64,000 nucleotides of DNA from Escallonia rubra (taxonomy: Eukaryota > Streptophyta > Magnoliopsida > Escalloniales > Escalloniaceae), in the NCBI GenBank assembly GCA_033065855.1, contig JAVXUO010000851.1:1-64000 (forward strand), read 5' to 3'. Of this stretch, positions 45,135-58,000 are shown one piece after another. The notes beneath the pieces were generated by a model. That model did not search any database. It was not told the origin of the DNA and saw only the letters and a list, made by a program, of their open reading frames with translations. Position 1 is the first letter of the stretch. Every line of letters begins with the position of its first letter. A program made the translations under genes and the position numbers.

Positions 45135-47949
45135 GTCCTGACAGAACTACGTGTGCAAAACAACTTTCAAATGACTTAAACGGTCTGGCTTCGAGGGATG
45201 TTCCTAATCTAACTTCTTTTAACAATTTGTGAGGACTTGAGAATATCTTTACAGTTATTTTAGCCTAGTGCTCTAGGACTTTTTTATTGCTATTTATATT
45301 ATTACTACTCCGACCTAGTCTACTCCTACTCATAATCAAATCAAGTAAAACAATACATTACTGCCATGTGTCCAAGCGTACATGTATTACCATTATGCTC
45401 ATGGTAACCTTCCTTGATTGATCTAGCTTCATCACGTGTCAGGGCTGGATAAAGCCTCATTTTAACTTCTTACTAAGTTTTCATTCAACCCCTGACACGT
45501 TTCCTACAACTCCTTTCTTAATGACACATAGAACAATTAAATTCTAGGCTCTATGTAAAAGAGTCGTGTATCTTTTCCTTGCTCAGAACTCGCCAAGTGG
45601 CGTTCAGCCATTGTCACCTTCGATTTGACAGTTTGATTTGACCGTCACCAACTTGCCCCACTTGCACTAGGACGAATTAGCCTCCAGTCGATACTTGTTC
45701 TCCGGTCGATTCCTCGCTCATTGATGACATGGTATGTTTCGATGCCCTTTAGATGAATCAACCCTTGTTACTAGGCCGGTTCGTTGTAATTTTAATGTAT
45801 TCAAGCTTAAGCTTAAACACATTAGCTCATTATGTTTCAACCATCAGAGTGACAAATAATGAGTTCGAGGTACTACCTCTGTTCGAAAACTTAACTCTTC
45901 TAAACTTTTTGCTTTACTCTTAGGTTACAAACTGAAGTTTCCTGCACATAAACATTGACCATCGCGTTCTTACTCTAGTTTGATTTGAACACAATTTAGT
46001 TATCTATGTGTAAATTATATCTGGGGATTAGATAAAATTTAATGGTGCTAAGTTTGGGATGAAAAGTTCTTGATTCTTCAACATTTTTGCCAATCTTGTT
46101 ACTAGGCCACGGAACATACACAAACATCTATGAAGAGCTTTGCACAAAGATTAAAAGAAGAACCTAATGGAAGTAATACCAAACTTGAATCATGACATAA
46201 TCAAGAAAGTCGAACTACTTGGAAGCCAAAATGGGGGAAATTAGTTATTCCAAACATGTCCCTTCCCATTGCCTCCTTAAAAATCTCTAATGTCACTTTC
46301 CTCTTTATCTCCTCGCCATCGTCACTATCGCCACCGCCACTATGAAATAGCTTTTAAAGTGGCGGCAAGAAATGTTACATCATTATCGCTAAAAGATTGT
46401 ACGTAGATAGAATCCAAAAATTATTTTCTTGCAAGTGGTAGCTCTAAAAGCTTTACTTTCATGTCATTTGTCAAGTAAAGTACATCATGACAATCACTGA
46501 ATTTTTTGACTAATGTCAAACATAACCAAATACAAAAAAGTCAATTGCATGCTAAAAGGTTAACTAGAGGAATAAGAATGCAAACCGAAGGAAAGCAAGT
46601 ATTCTATGATACAAATTCCTCTTATGGCAGATCTTTTGGGATAGACTTCCTCTTCAAACTAAACTATATCGGTTCAGTATCTCCCATACCTCTTCATGTT
46701 CGCTTTGCCTCTCCGATCCGAAGACTACCGAACACCTCTTCATAACTTGTCCTATGGTGAGACCAATTTGGTTTGGGGGACCTGCTGGGATTAGAACAGA
46801 AAACATTTCTCGGCCGTTCCGAGAATGGCTTATGGCATGGCTCAGCACAAACAAAAATAAAAGCAAGTTTAGACATCAAACCATTTCTATTATTACTACT
46901 ATTTGGTGCATTTGGTTACACAGAAACCAATGCATTTTTCGCCTCAGTGAGTTCAAACCCCTAAAAGTTATAAGTGATATATAGCTTTACAAACCAAAAT
47001 CTTAAGTTTTCATTCTTTTAAGCCCAACAATAAAACTCTGTAATAGCCTACCTTGCCCCCACGTCTTCCATCATAATACCTCAATGTGTGCCTGCAATAA
47101 TCCACAACCAATCTCCATGTTTAAGTCAATTCTTTTTTACAAAGGCCATCAGAAAATTGGGATAGGTATTTCTTGCATTAACAACCATAGTATTAGATGT
47201 GCATCAGCAGCGCTATCTTCCAAGGCTTCTAATTGGCTCTCGGCTCAAGCCAATGGTCTCCTTGTTGCAACTACATGGGCCACGCCACATCATATTTCTC
47301 ACATTAATCTCATGACTGACTCAAAATTTTTACTTTCTTAGCTAACCAATACTGAAGATGTTCCGGATACAGTGGAACCTATAATGCATGATTTCTGTCA
47401 GTTAGTTGCCGGTATGCACCATTACAATGTTGGAAAGGCCAGACGCTTGCAGCTCAAGGAGGCTAGATTACTAGCAGCTTTTGCTTGTCATACCCAAATA
47501 GCCGTTTATCAGGACTGGGTTATTGATTTTTGCTGTAATTGATCTCAATCTCCTATCATTTTGCTTTTGTGGAGATGCAAGCCTTGTAGACCTGTTTATT
47601 TGTATTTTGGTTGTTTATTTACATGACAGGCATAGTCATGACTTATTATGTATAGCCGAAATGGCTATTCTGTAAAACTCTATTTATCTTTCAATGCAAT
47701 TCTCTTTTCTATCAAAAAAAAGATTATGTGATATATCCTTGAGATTTATGAGGGTGGATGTCCAAAGACATTGACTTAGTACGATACGCACAAGCTGACT
47801 TGTGATATCACAAACAATCCCTTCACTTACACAGTTATATTTGGTGCCAAAATAATAGAGTTTGCAGTATACGTAGAGGTACTACAAATAATACAGTTCG
47901 AGTCAGAAGCCAAGGGCACTGATATAGGACAGAGCATAGAACTACGTAA
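45135..47949. repeat. Tandem duplication, unit 1
   Basis: Starts near GACAGAACTACGTGTGCAAA and ends near AGAACTACGTAAC; the same order recurs in 47950-51625. Shared features include a CACGTGTCAGG block, an AAGCTTAAGCTTAAA motif (45803 and 49378) and a LINE 3' end. Confidence 0.85.
46506..47722 (+). mobile_element. LINE 3' portion (degenerate RNase H region), unit 1
   Basis: Frames with IWCIWLHRNQCIFRLSEF and, further on, SAQANGLLVATTWATPHHIS, INLMTDSKFLLS and GKARRLQLKEARLLAAFA are the C-terminal RT linker and RNase H region of a plant LINE. They are split by stops and frameshifts. The element ends in an A run at 47714-47721. Confidence 0.7.
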
Positions 47950-48035
47950 CTTGTTCTGATAGAACTACGTGTGCAAAATAATTTTCAAATGACTTAAACG
48001 GTTTGGCTTTAGGGGATGTTCTTAATCTAACTTCT

Positions 48036-48157
48036 TTTAAACAATATGTGAGGACTTGGAAATATCTTTACAGTTATATTAGCCTAGTGCTCTAGGTTTA
48101 AACAATATGTGAGGACTTGGAAATATCTTTACAGTTATATTAGCCTAGTGCTCTAGG
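48036..48157 (+). repeat. 61-bp tandem duplication
   Basis: TTTAAACAATATGTGAGGAC through AGCCTAGTGCTCTAGG occurs twice without visible differences. Unit 1 has a single copy. Confidence 0.93.
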
Positions 48158-48759
48158 GCTTTCTATTGCTATTTATAATATCGTTACTCCAAGCTAGTCT
48201 CTTCCTACTCATAATCAAACCAAGTAAAACAATACAATATTGTCATGTGTCCAATCGTACCTGTATTGCCATTCTGCTCATGGTAACCTTCCTTGATTGA
48301 TCTAGCTTTGCCACGTGTCAGGACCAGATAGGGGCCTCATTTTAATTTCTTACTAAGGTTTCATTCAGCCCCCTGACACGTTTCCTATAACTCCTTTCTT
48401 AATGACACGTAGCATAGTTAAATTTTAGACTCTGTGAAAAAGTCATGTAACTTTTCCTTACTCAGAACTCGCCATGTGGCGTTCAATCATTGTCATCTTC
48501 GATTTGACGGTTTGATTTGACAGTCACCAACTTTCCCTACTTGCACTAGGACAAATTAGCCTCCACTGGATACTTGTTCTTCGGTCGATTCCTCGCTCAT
48601 TGATGACATGGCATGTTTCGATGCCCTTTAGATGAATCAACCTTGTTACTAGGCCGGTTCATTGTAATTTTATTTGGTGCAAATAGCATCATTACTAACT
48701 TGGCTAGGGTTTACATAAATGCATTTTGTGGAGGCAATATTTGGTTTGGAAGATGAACA

Positions 48760-49181
48760 TTGAAAATAAAATCTTGAGATAATGCAAAACAAATCGTCTA
48801 CCTATTAATTCATCTCTTCAAGAGATGAGCAGCACTTTGGGGTAGTCATAAACAATAGTTCCAAAACCAATCTCATTAATTTATAACCATACCAAGTACA
48901 AATTTGTGTGACTCTTCACTTCTTCCATGCTAACTAACAAGAATTCGGGACAATGGCTCATGACATAACCCATTCTAATCCATCCTGACTCCACTACTTT
49001 CTAAATACCCAACAATCTCATCCAGTTTTTCTATGATGCGGTCAAATATATTTCCGTCGGATCTAATCAACACAACCCCAAAAGTTATCCTGTCTACATG
49101 AATTGTCTTCGGCCATTCCGCAATACGTTTACACGAATCAAGATGCCCCCTTGCATTCATATGATGGAAAATTCCAAACAA
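48760..49181 (-). pseudogene. mTERF-domain gene fragment with nonsense and frameshift lesions
   Basis: On the minus strand the frame from 49181 reads IIEKLDEIVGYLESSGVRMD, then meets TAG where family members have Trp, followed by a +1 shift. The next frame continues MGYVMSHCPEFLLVSMEEVK, then a stop, then INEIGFGTIVYDYPKVL. These blocks are those of plant organellar mTERF proteins (EMB2219/MTERF2-like, from memory), which regulate organelle gene expression. At least two stops and one frameshift make it a pseudogene. It is present only in unit 2 of the tandem duplication. Confidence 0.75.
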
Positions 49182-50159
49182 GTTTACGTTTTAAAAAATA
49201 CTTGCCCCACGATCTCTTTTACGGTAGTACATGAATATTATCAGATAATACAGAACAGGAAAATTAGCCAACTGCTTGGCTGATCTACCAAGATTCAGCT
49301 ACGATGGACTGAGCTTCTTCTTAGATATGTTCCCGAGTGGACTCCAAGCTTTTTCACCCACAAACTTAGCTTTTATCAAGCTTAAGCTTAAATACATTAG
49401 CTCATTATGTTCCAACCATCAGAGTGACAAATAATGAGTTCGAGGTACTACCTCTGTTCGAAAACTTAACTCTCCTAAACTTTTTGCTTTATTCTTAGGT
49501 TACAAACTGAAGTTTCGTGCACATAAACATTGACCATCGTGTTCTTACTCTAGTTTGATTTGAGCACAATTTAGTTATCTATGTGTAAATTATACCTGAG
49601 GATTAGATAAAATTTAATGGTGCTAAGTTTGGGATGAAAAGTTCTTGATTATTCAACAATTTTGCCAATCTTGTTACTAGGCCACGGAACATACACCAAC
49701 AACTATATCCAAATTAAAAAAAAAAATTGTTTACATGATCACAGGGGGCAACGCTGGAATCATCTATTAAGAGCTTTGCACAAAGATTAAAAGAAGAACC
49801 TAATGGAAGTAATACCAAACTTGAATCATGACATAATCAAGAAAGTCGGACTACTTGGAAGCCAAAATGGGGGAAATTAGTTATTCCAAACATGCCCCTT
49901 CCCATTGCCTCCTTAAAAATCTCTAATGTCATTGTCCTCCTTATCTCCTCGTCATCATCACTCCTATCGCCACCGCCACTGTGAAATAGCTTTTAAAGTG
50001 GCGGCAAGAAGTGTTACATCATTATCGTTAAAAGATTGTACGTAGATAGAATCCAAAAATTGCGGGCTTATTTTTCTTGCAAGTGGTAGCTCTAAAAGCT
50101 TTACTTTCATGTCATTTGTCAAGTAAAGTACATCATGACAATCACTGAATTTTTTACTA

Positions 50160-51398
50160 ATGTCAAACAAAACCAAATACGAAAAGCCAATTGCATGCTA
50201 AAAGGTTAACTAGAGGAATAAGAATGCAAACCAAAGGAAAGCAAGTATTCTATGATATAAATTCCTCTTATGGCAGATCTTTTGGGATAGACTTCCTCTT
50301 CAAACTAAACTCTATCGGTTCAGTATCTCCCATACCTCTTCATGTTCGCTTTGCCTCTCCGATCCGAAGACTACTGAACACCTCTTCATAACTTGTCATA
50401 TGGTGAGACCAATTTGGTTTGGGGGACCTACTGGAATTAGAACAGAAAACCTTTCTCGGCCGTTCCGAGAATGGCTTATAGCATGGCTCAGCACAAACAA
50501 AAATAAAAGCAAGTTTAGACATCAAACCATTTCTATTATTACTACTATTTGGTGCATTTGGTTACACATGAACCAATGCATTTTTTGCCTCAGTGAGTTC
50601 AAACCCCTAAAAGTTATAGGTGATATATAGCTTTACAAACCAAAATCTTAAGTTTTCATTCTTTTAAGCCCAACAATAAAACTCTTTCACCCCTATGTAG
50701 CAGCCTACCTATCCCCCACGTCTTCCATCATAATACCTCACTATATACCTGCAATAATCCACAACCAATCTCCATGTTTATGTCAATTCTTTTTGACAAA
50801 GGCCATCAGAAAATTGGGATAGGTATTTCTTGCATTAAACACCATAGTATTAGATGTGCATCAGCAGCGCTATCTTCCAAGGCTTCTGATTGGCTCTCGG
50901 CTCAAGCCAAGGGTCTCCTTGTTGCAACTACATGAGCCACGTCATATCATATTTCTCACATTAATCTATTTCTCACATTAATCTCATGACTGACTCAAAA
51001 TTTCTACTTTCTCAGCTAACCAATATTGAAGATGTTCCGGATACAGTGACACCTATAATGTATGATTTCTGTCAATTAGTTGTCGGTATGCACCAGTTCA
51101 ATGTTGGAAAGGCCAGACGCTTGCAGCTCAAGGAGGCGAGATCACTAGTAGCTTTTGCTTGTCATGCTCAAATAGTCGTTTATTAGGACTAGGTTATTGA
51201 TTTTTGCTATAATTGATCTCAATCTCCTATCCTTTTGCTGTTGTGGAGATGCAAGTCTTATAGACCTGTTTATTTGTATTTTGGTTATTTATTTACATGA
51301 CAGGCATAGTCATGACTTATTATGTATAGCCGAAATGGCTAGTCTGTAAAACTCTATTTATCTTTCAATCCAATTTTCTTTTCTACCACAAAAAAAAG
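50160..51398 (+). mobile_element. LINE 3' portion (degenerate RNase H region), unit 2
   Basis: Duplicate of 46506-47722 with the same RNase H-region blocks. Here LMTDSKFLLSQLTNIEDVP reads through without the stop found in unit 1, while another part has a new stop. It ends in an A run near 51390-51397. Confidence 0.7.
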
Positions 51399-51625
51399 AT
51401 CATGTGATATATCCTTGAGATTTGTGAGGGTGGATGTCCAAAGACGTTGACTTAGTACGATACGCACAAGCTGACTTGTGATATCACAAGCAATCCCTTC
51501 ACTTACACAGTTACATTCGGTGCCAAAACAATAGAGTTTGCAGTATACGTAGAAGTACTACAAAGAATACAGTTCGAGTCAGAAGCCAAGGGCACTGATA
51601 TAGGACAGAGCAAAGAACTACGTAA

Positions 51626-52265
51626 CAAATTCAAATACTAAGGCTTCTTAGACAAAGCTTAAAAAGTGGCAGTACTGCAGGGTAATCACTAGTCCAATGC
51701 TTAGTTCCAGAGTTAAGGTCATGTGTGTGTCTCTCTCTCTAGAATCCTCTGACTTTTAGAATTCTAGTTTAAGAAAGTGAAGTATGAAATGAGTTCTGAT
51801 CTTCTTCTGAAAATCAATTCTCAAGTCCCCTATTTATATGGTTTGAGATAATAATGTCATTAAGTAACATGTGGCGCTCTTTGAGAGTGTCACCTCACCA
51901 AGGGGCTACATATATCGGTGCTCTACGGGCTGTATCCTAAATTTACCCGATTGTCTGCTCCGTTCAGCTTCGCTCGGTTTGTCTGGAAAGACTAGTTCAC
52001 ACAGTGTTGATGTGGCCAAAGAACCCTTTGATCTAGATATCAGTCAAAAGCCCATTCTGAGTCTCACAAGGGCGTCGGATGATGCAGAGAACTTGAAAGT
52101 GGTAGGGAAAACCTGAAGTCCAATTGGCAGGCAGACTAGGCATGATGCCTTCCGGAGACATGCTCTCATTCCTAAAATGACCGGGGAGTCATGATCCCCA
52201 GGGATGCCGATGAAGAGCCTCAAGTGCCAAAGCACGTGATAGTCATGCAGGCACCTCAGCAGAGA
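51626..52265. other. No recognised gene
   Basis: AT-rich at first, then moderately GC-rich. A (TC)n stretch lies near 51731-51741. It may belong to the same retroelement-derived DNA as the minisatellite to its right. Confidence 0.3.
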
Positions 52266-52880
52266 TAGTATTCTGGACGAGTCGCCTCATGGGTGAATCC
52301 TTGTGCCGGAGTACTTGGAACGCGCCAAATATAGTGTTTTAGATAAGTCGCATACCCAACATGCCGAGATAGTGTCTTGAAGGAGTCGTCTTCCCCGACA
52401 TGTCGAGGTAATATTCAGGTGTAGGAGTCGCCTACCTAACGGGCAGAAGTAGTGTCCTGGAATAGCTGCCTACTTGGAGGGAAGGAAGTCCTCATGTCGA
52501 AGCACTCGGAGCACCCTAGCAAAGATAGTGTCCTGAAGGATTCATCTATCCCACGACGAGTCCTTGTGCTAGAGCGTGTCGATTTAGTGTCCTAGAGGAG
52601 TCGCATATTCGATAGGCCAAGGTAATGTCTTGAAGGAATCGCCTACCCAACATGCCATGCTAATGTTCTGAATGAGTCTTCCACCTAGCGAGAGGGGAGT
52701 TCTCATGCCGAAGCACTTGGAGCTCTCTGGTGGAGACATTGTCCTAGACGAGTCATTTATCCCCGCGATGAGTCCTTATGTTGGGGCACTCGAAAGTGCT
52801 AAAGTGTTGTCCTGGAGGAGTGGCCTACCTGGTAGGAGGGGAGCCTTCATGTTGGAGCATTCAGAGCTCCCTTGGTAGTT
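52266..52880 (+). repeat. Degenerate minisatellite of about 11 units
   Basis: Units start TAGTGTCCTGGAGGAGTCGC or variants and run 38-76 bp (for example from 52266, 52331, 52369, 52408, 52449, 52525, 52583, 52623, 52661, 52737, 52805). Short units carry CCTACCCAACATGCCGAG; long ones carry CTCATGCCGAAGCACTTGGA. Such arrays are common in LTR regions of plant retrotransposons. Confidence 0.75.
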
Positions 52881-53818
52881 TCTGCGAGGAGTCGCTTACT
52901 CTGAAGATGTTGCACACTATAGAGAATGGGTCGAAACATGTTCCACAACCAAGGCAAAGTGGTGTGGTGGAAGAATGGACTAGCGCTAGTGGCGTGGCAA
53001 TGTGACAGAGTGCTGGGAGGGTGCAACTGTATAAGTGGCACGGCAATATGTGTGTGTTTTCGGAAGGGTGTGACTACATAAGTGGCACGGCAGAATGTGG
53101 GGTACCGGGGGCACGCTCCATGGAAATGGTGCGGGGCATGGTGAATGAGTGTCATGTGTGGGCACGTGACACGACGACAACGCATAGACGCTGCTGAGGG
53201 AGAAAGTGCAAAGGGAATGTATAGAATGAAGCAGCGCTCGGCGCGGTGGAGCGTCTCGCCGAGGGGCACATGACTCAGAGACGATGTTCAACCATGGTTG
53301 GGCATCGTGACGCTTAGGCACCGCGACGGAAGTCATGGAGCATAAAGCTCCCAAGTAAATGAGAAAACAAGGCGGAGGCAAAGAGCCACCAAGGAATGGA
53401 ATAACCAAAGGTAAGCAAAGAGTCACCAACGAGAGTAGAAACCAAGGGGGAGGCAAATGAGACCCAATGATAGAGAGCCTCTGAGGGGTGAGGTGAGGGA
53501 GCTTGGCTGACCCCTTGGGGGGAAAGCCTCAGGGGAAAGTCGCGTCGTTGACTCCAACGCTTAAAAATTATTGTGCCAGAGGTGCGGGCACGTGACTTGA
53601 CATGTGCGCTTCGGGTTGACCAGATTGATAGCCTTGATTTTTTACCGTTGAATACTCGTTGACATGTCTTGAAAATAGGTCTGAAGAACGGTTAAAAGTG
53701 CATAATCGGAAGGAACTAATAACATACTCTACTTTTGTCGATGGATATGTAGTTATAATCTACTTTTGTCCATGCAAATGTTTTTAAATGATACTCTTTC
53801 AGTGACAATTACGTCCAC
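52881..53818. other. GC-rich repeat-like DNA, no gene
   Basis: Contains repeated GTGGCACGGCA motifs (53034-53091) and CACGTGAC motifs. No coding potential was recognised. Likely a continuation of the retroelement at 52266-52880. Confidence 0.35.
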
Positions 53819-54771
53819 TAGGGGTGAGCACGGTTCAGTTGGTTCGGTTTGGAAGCTGAATACCAAACCGAACCAACCAACCTCGATTTAGGGGGGAAAA
53901 AACCAAACCGTAGTTGAACGGTTCGGTTTCTGCGGGTTGAACGAATTGAACGGTTCGGTTTGGACGATTTAATCGATTTGGGCCAAACTCAATTTTGGAC
54001 AAGTTTAGGCCCAAAAATTAATAACTTATACATAGGAATAAACTCCAAAAAAAAACTGAATTTTTTTATCATAATTAATAACACTTAGTGAGATGTAGGC
54101 GGCGAGTGAAAAATGTGTGTTATGTTAAGGAATTTAGGATTTATCTCATTTTATATGAGTGGTTAGATAACTAGGGTTAGTAAAAAATAACTAGGATTAG
54201 GTAAAAATATAGATATGTTATATTATTATTATTATATACGGTTTGTTCGGTTTCAAAAAAATCCGAACCGAATGTACGGTTTTTTAAAAAAAAACCAAAC
54301 CAATTGATTTTTGGTTTGAAAATAGGGAAAAGTGCATAAACCACCCTCGTGGTTTGGGTCAGTTGCAAAAAGACCCCTTCAGTTTCAAAAGTTGCAAGAA
54401 GACACCTGAAGTTAAAAATGTGTTGCATCCGTCAAAAAACCCGTCTCTTTTAACAGCATTTGGGGTAAACGCGCCTAAATGGCAAGTAGCATTGCCAAAT
54501 ACTCATTGGAAACCCGTTTTTGCCCTTGGATAGATCTCTTTATATACAGGGGTAGTTTAGGCAATTCATTGATAAAGTTGGATTTTTTTACGGATGCAAC
54601 ACATTTTTAACCTCATGTGTCTTCTTGCAACTTTTGAAACTGAAGGGGTCTTTTTGCAACTGACCCAAACCGCGATTGTGGTTTATGCACTTTTTCCTTG
54701 AAAATAGTACGGATTTGTTGGTTCGATTTTTACGGTTAGACCGGTTTCAGCGGTTTAAATGCTCACCCCTA
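53819..54771. mobile_element. hAT-like MITE with TAGGGGTGAGCA ends
   Basis: 12-bp terminal inverted repeats TAGGGGTGAGCA lie at both ends. Flanks ACGTCCAC and AAATCCAC agree at 6 of 8 positions, consistent with an aged hAT 8-bp duplication. Subterminal DNA is packed with GGTTCGGTT and AACCGAACC motifs. It contains a nested MITE (54325-54697) and ends about 250 bp before the AP-3 sigma ATG. Confidence 0.75.
54325..54697. mobile_element. MULE-type MITE nested in the hAT-like element
   Basis: 373 bp, nearly all inverted repeat: about 115 bp at each end starting GGGAAAAGTGC and GGAAAAAGTGC. It is flanked by a perfect 9-bp duplication TTGAAAATA (54316-54324, 54698-54706). Transcripts would fold into a long hairpin. 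Confidence 0.88.
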
Positions 54772-55021
54772 AAATCCACCGAGACAAGTGCTTTGTTGAA
54801 TTTCATATGATTAAAATTGTTTGTAATAAAAAAAATTGTTGATTAAAATTGTTGGCTTTTGGAACTTCGTACGTGCCTGAATGCGTCCCGTGAATTTGCA
54901 AAAAAGTTGTGGGAACGGAAGAGCCGAGGGACATCAGATATGATCCGACGAAACTGAACAAGTGAAGAGAGCAAAAGCGGGGTAGAAGAGTAATCGAAGT
55001 CAGCCGGCACGGCAGGCAGGC

Positions 55022-58000
55022 ATGATACGAGCGGTGATAGTGATGAACGACAAAGGCAAACCTCGCCTTGTCAAATTCTACGAATTTCAGGTCTCCATTT
55101 CTTTCTATAACTATAACCCTCGATTGCTTACCAATAACAAAGATGAATGAAGATCTCAAAATCAACATTACTAGCAGTATCCTAATTTCTTCTTCGGTTT
55201 ATGAGGTGATAATAGCCCGTGGAGAAGCAGCAGGAGCTCATTCGAAGCATTTATGGAGGTTTGCGTTGATTCCCCTCATCACATTTTGAGAAACCTTGTC
55301 CGCTGTTTGATTCTTGCAATCTTTGATCTCAATCTCCATTCTGCGTATTACATCACATGGTTTTAGCAGCATAATCTTTTGAGTCTCTAGACGGAGCATA
55401 ATCCTCACTGTTAGGCAATTTTATTCGTTGATCATGTGTTTCAAGATTGAAAAACTCGTGTTTCGCCTTCGCTATTCAAACTGATCAGCTCCTGTGATCC
55501 ATCATAATTGTAGTTTTACTTTACATGACAACACGCTAAATCGCTCTTTAGCTTTCCGATTACATGTAATATTTCGTTCCTCTCCCTCAAACTGGACCAC
55601 ATAAGGTAGAAAGGCATTAATCTTCATATTTATAGAAAGGATGCAGACGGAAAACACCATTGTTTGCCTGTATTATGTCAAATCACGTGACACGACTGGA
55701 TAACTAGGTAAAGCTTGTGGCTCTCTATCATGAACGAGAATTTCATGATAGTTTTGGCACACAACTTGTAAATTGTAATTGTTGTTTCATTTGACAAAGA
55801 GAGATTTTCCTTGGTATCTTGTTCAATTGTTTTTGTTATTCAGTAAATTTATTTTGTCTTTTGACTTCTCATACAGTTCTGTGCAGTAGAGCTGAGAAGG
55901 TGAGCAATTTTATTCGAGCTGATTCGATTTTGGGACCAGTATGTTATTCTCCCTCTTTATCTTACTCCCGTTTTGGAGTTTTTTCTTGTTTGGATAGCAC
56001 TGATAAAAAGTTTTCAGTGGGCCAATATGACGTAGATCCTTTTAGGGAAATAAGAGTAATTTTGGTAATGCAATTAGATTGCAAGTGAAAGAAATATCAA
56101 GTGGAAGGAGTACCAGAGAGCTAAATCAAGCTAAGAAACTAGCTTAAACACCCACAACTCAAACCCGAAAAGAAAGGAGAGGTAGATAGTTGCTTCAGCA
56201 AACTAATAGATACTTTGTTAATACTTTGAAAGCTGCCTCCATTAGAAGATTGAACTTCCCTTTCATGGGGGAAACTGAAGGATCGGAAGTGCAGCTGTAG
56301 ACACCAATTTGACTAACTTTTAGCTGCTGGTGCAGCTATTATTCACTAATTTGCAGCTCTACTAGCATCTGCTATCGACTAAACCTGAGACTCCACAATG
56401 CAATAGGATAATACCCGCTGTTCTGTAGCTGCAGAATTGACAAACTTACTGATGTACTAGCTTAGTTATTAACTCTCAAGCTGTTTTTAAAAGAGGAGAA
56501 GATGTCATTTCAGCAATTAATAGCTGAGCTGAAATGAACTGAAAGTAAAGAAAACACGTTGTCAGGTTACTGGTCTCCTAGCAGTACCCTTTCATTTTTT
56601 GTCTTCTTAGGGTGTTCCATTGCTTGTAATTAGATCTCTCTAACCTGCTCTACATCACTTGTGCTTTAACTGAATTGCTGCATCTGGTAAAGCTTAATGG
56701 CTACATAATTCCCTTTACTCACGTAGCCACATGTTGCTTTAACTGAATTGCTGCATCTGGTAAAGCTTAATGGCAACATAATTCCTTTGCTCACATAGGC
56801 ACATGTTGGAGTATTCTTTGTTGATTAGAGGATTGGCTTTGAGTTTCTAGAGAGTATGGACTTTAGGAACCCTTTAGGAAAAAAGAATTCAGCAATAAAA
56901 ACTTTCAGCTGACTGAGAATTGAGCTATGAAAATCTGCAGTACTCACAACATATGAGTAATCTATCATATCCTTGAACTAGTTTTGCTTGTAACCACCGG
57001 AAAAGGTGCTAAAACTCTCATTTATGCATCAAATCATTTACTTGTGCTCAGCTAGTCAAGTTTAACATATCATTCGAATTAGTCTTCTTCAGAAAATTAT
57101 ATGACATGGCAGACCCCCAAATCGTTGTTAGATAAGGATTCCCCAACCTTAACCAAGTTACTTTATTTGCTTCGTGGATTTTCTTAACCATTTTCCCATT
57201 AAACGAGCTAAGCAGAATTTTCATTGGGTTGTCTTCTTCTTGCAGGATGCTCGGCTTGTTTACAAGACTTATGCTACACTGTACTTTGTCTTCATATTTG
57301 ACACTAATGAGAATGAGCTTGCAATCCTGGATCTGATGCAAGGTAAGTTACTGAAACATCCTCTGAGAATATATAGAGTTTTGTTTCGTTGAGTGTGTAA
57401 GTGATTCTAAGCTCATCTAAAAGGAGATAGCTTAGTGGAAAATTGATAAAGGCTTTTGTGTACCGACCAAATGCAATGGAAACAGCTTAAGCTATGAATT
57501 GTGTTTGTGGTATGCATCAACGGGTGAACATTTATGAAGAAACAGAAAATCAAAAGAAAGATGTTTTTGCTAATAGATGGCACCTGATTGGTGCCTGTTT
57601 GAAAATCTATTTGGAAGCAGGCTCTTAGCCAGTGAATTGAATAAGGGAAAATCAAATAGTGCGACCCATCACATAATAAAACTAATCTCATCAGCCACTA
57701 ATATAGTACTATTTGAAATTTTAACGATGCTTGCTGTTGATACCCGAAATCAAATCCTGATTAAAGAGCATTGTTCTTTTTTTTATGAAGTAAATTTTAT
57801 TTTAAAAACGCCAGAGGGGCGCAACCGAATATATGCAATATACCAAGGAGCAGCCCAACTGACAAAGCAACTCCTATACTGAACAAAACCAAAAATTTGA
57901 AAACCACAAAAAGCAGCCCAGCCAATACGTGCCGAGGGCGCCCTCTTAGCCGCTTTACATTCACCATAATCGACCAAGCATTGCAACTTCTTTAGTCTCC

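Larger units (their letters stand above)
47950..51625. repeat. Tandem duplication, unit 2
   Basis: Partner of 45135-47949. It has two differences: a 61-bp local tandem duplication (48036-48157) and a block of about 700 bp (about 48676-49372) with an mTERF fragment that is not in unit 1. Confidence 0.85.

Noticed and set aside
43566..53818. Complete LTR retrotransposon
   Set aside because: A gag piece and LTR-like repeats are seen, but no protease, reverse transcriptase or integrase and no matching TG...CA LTR pair could be found.
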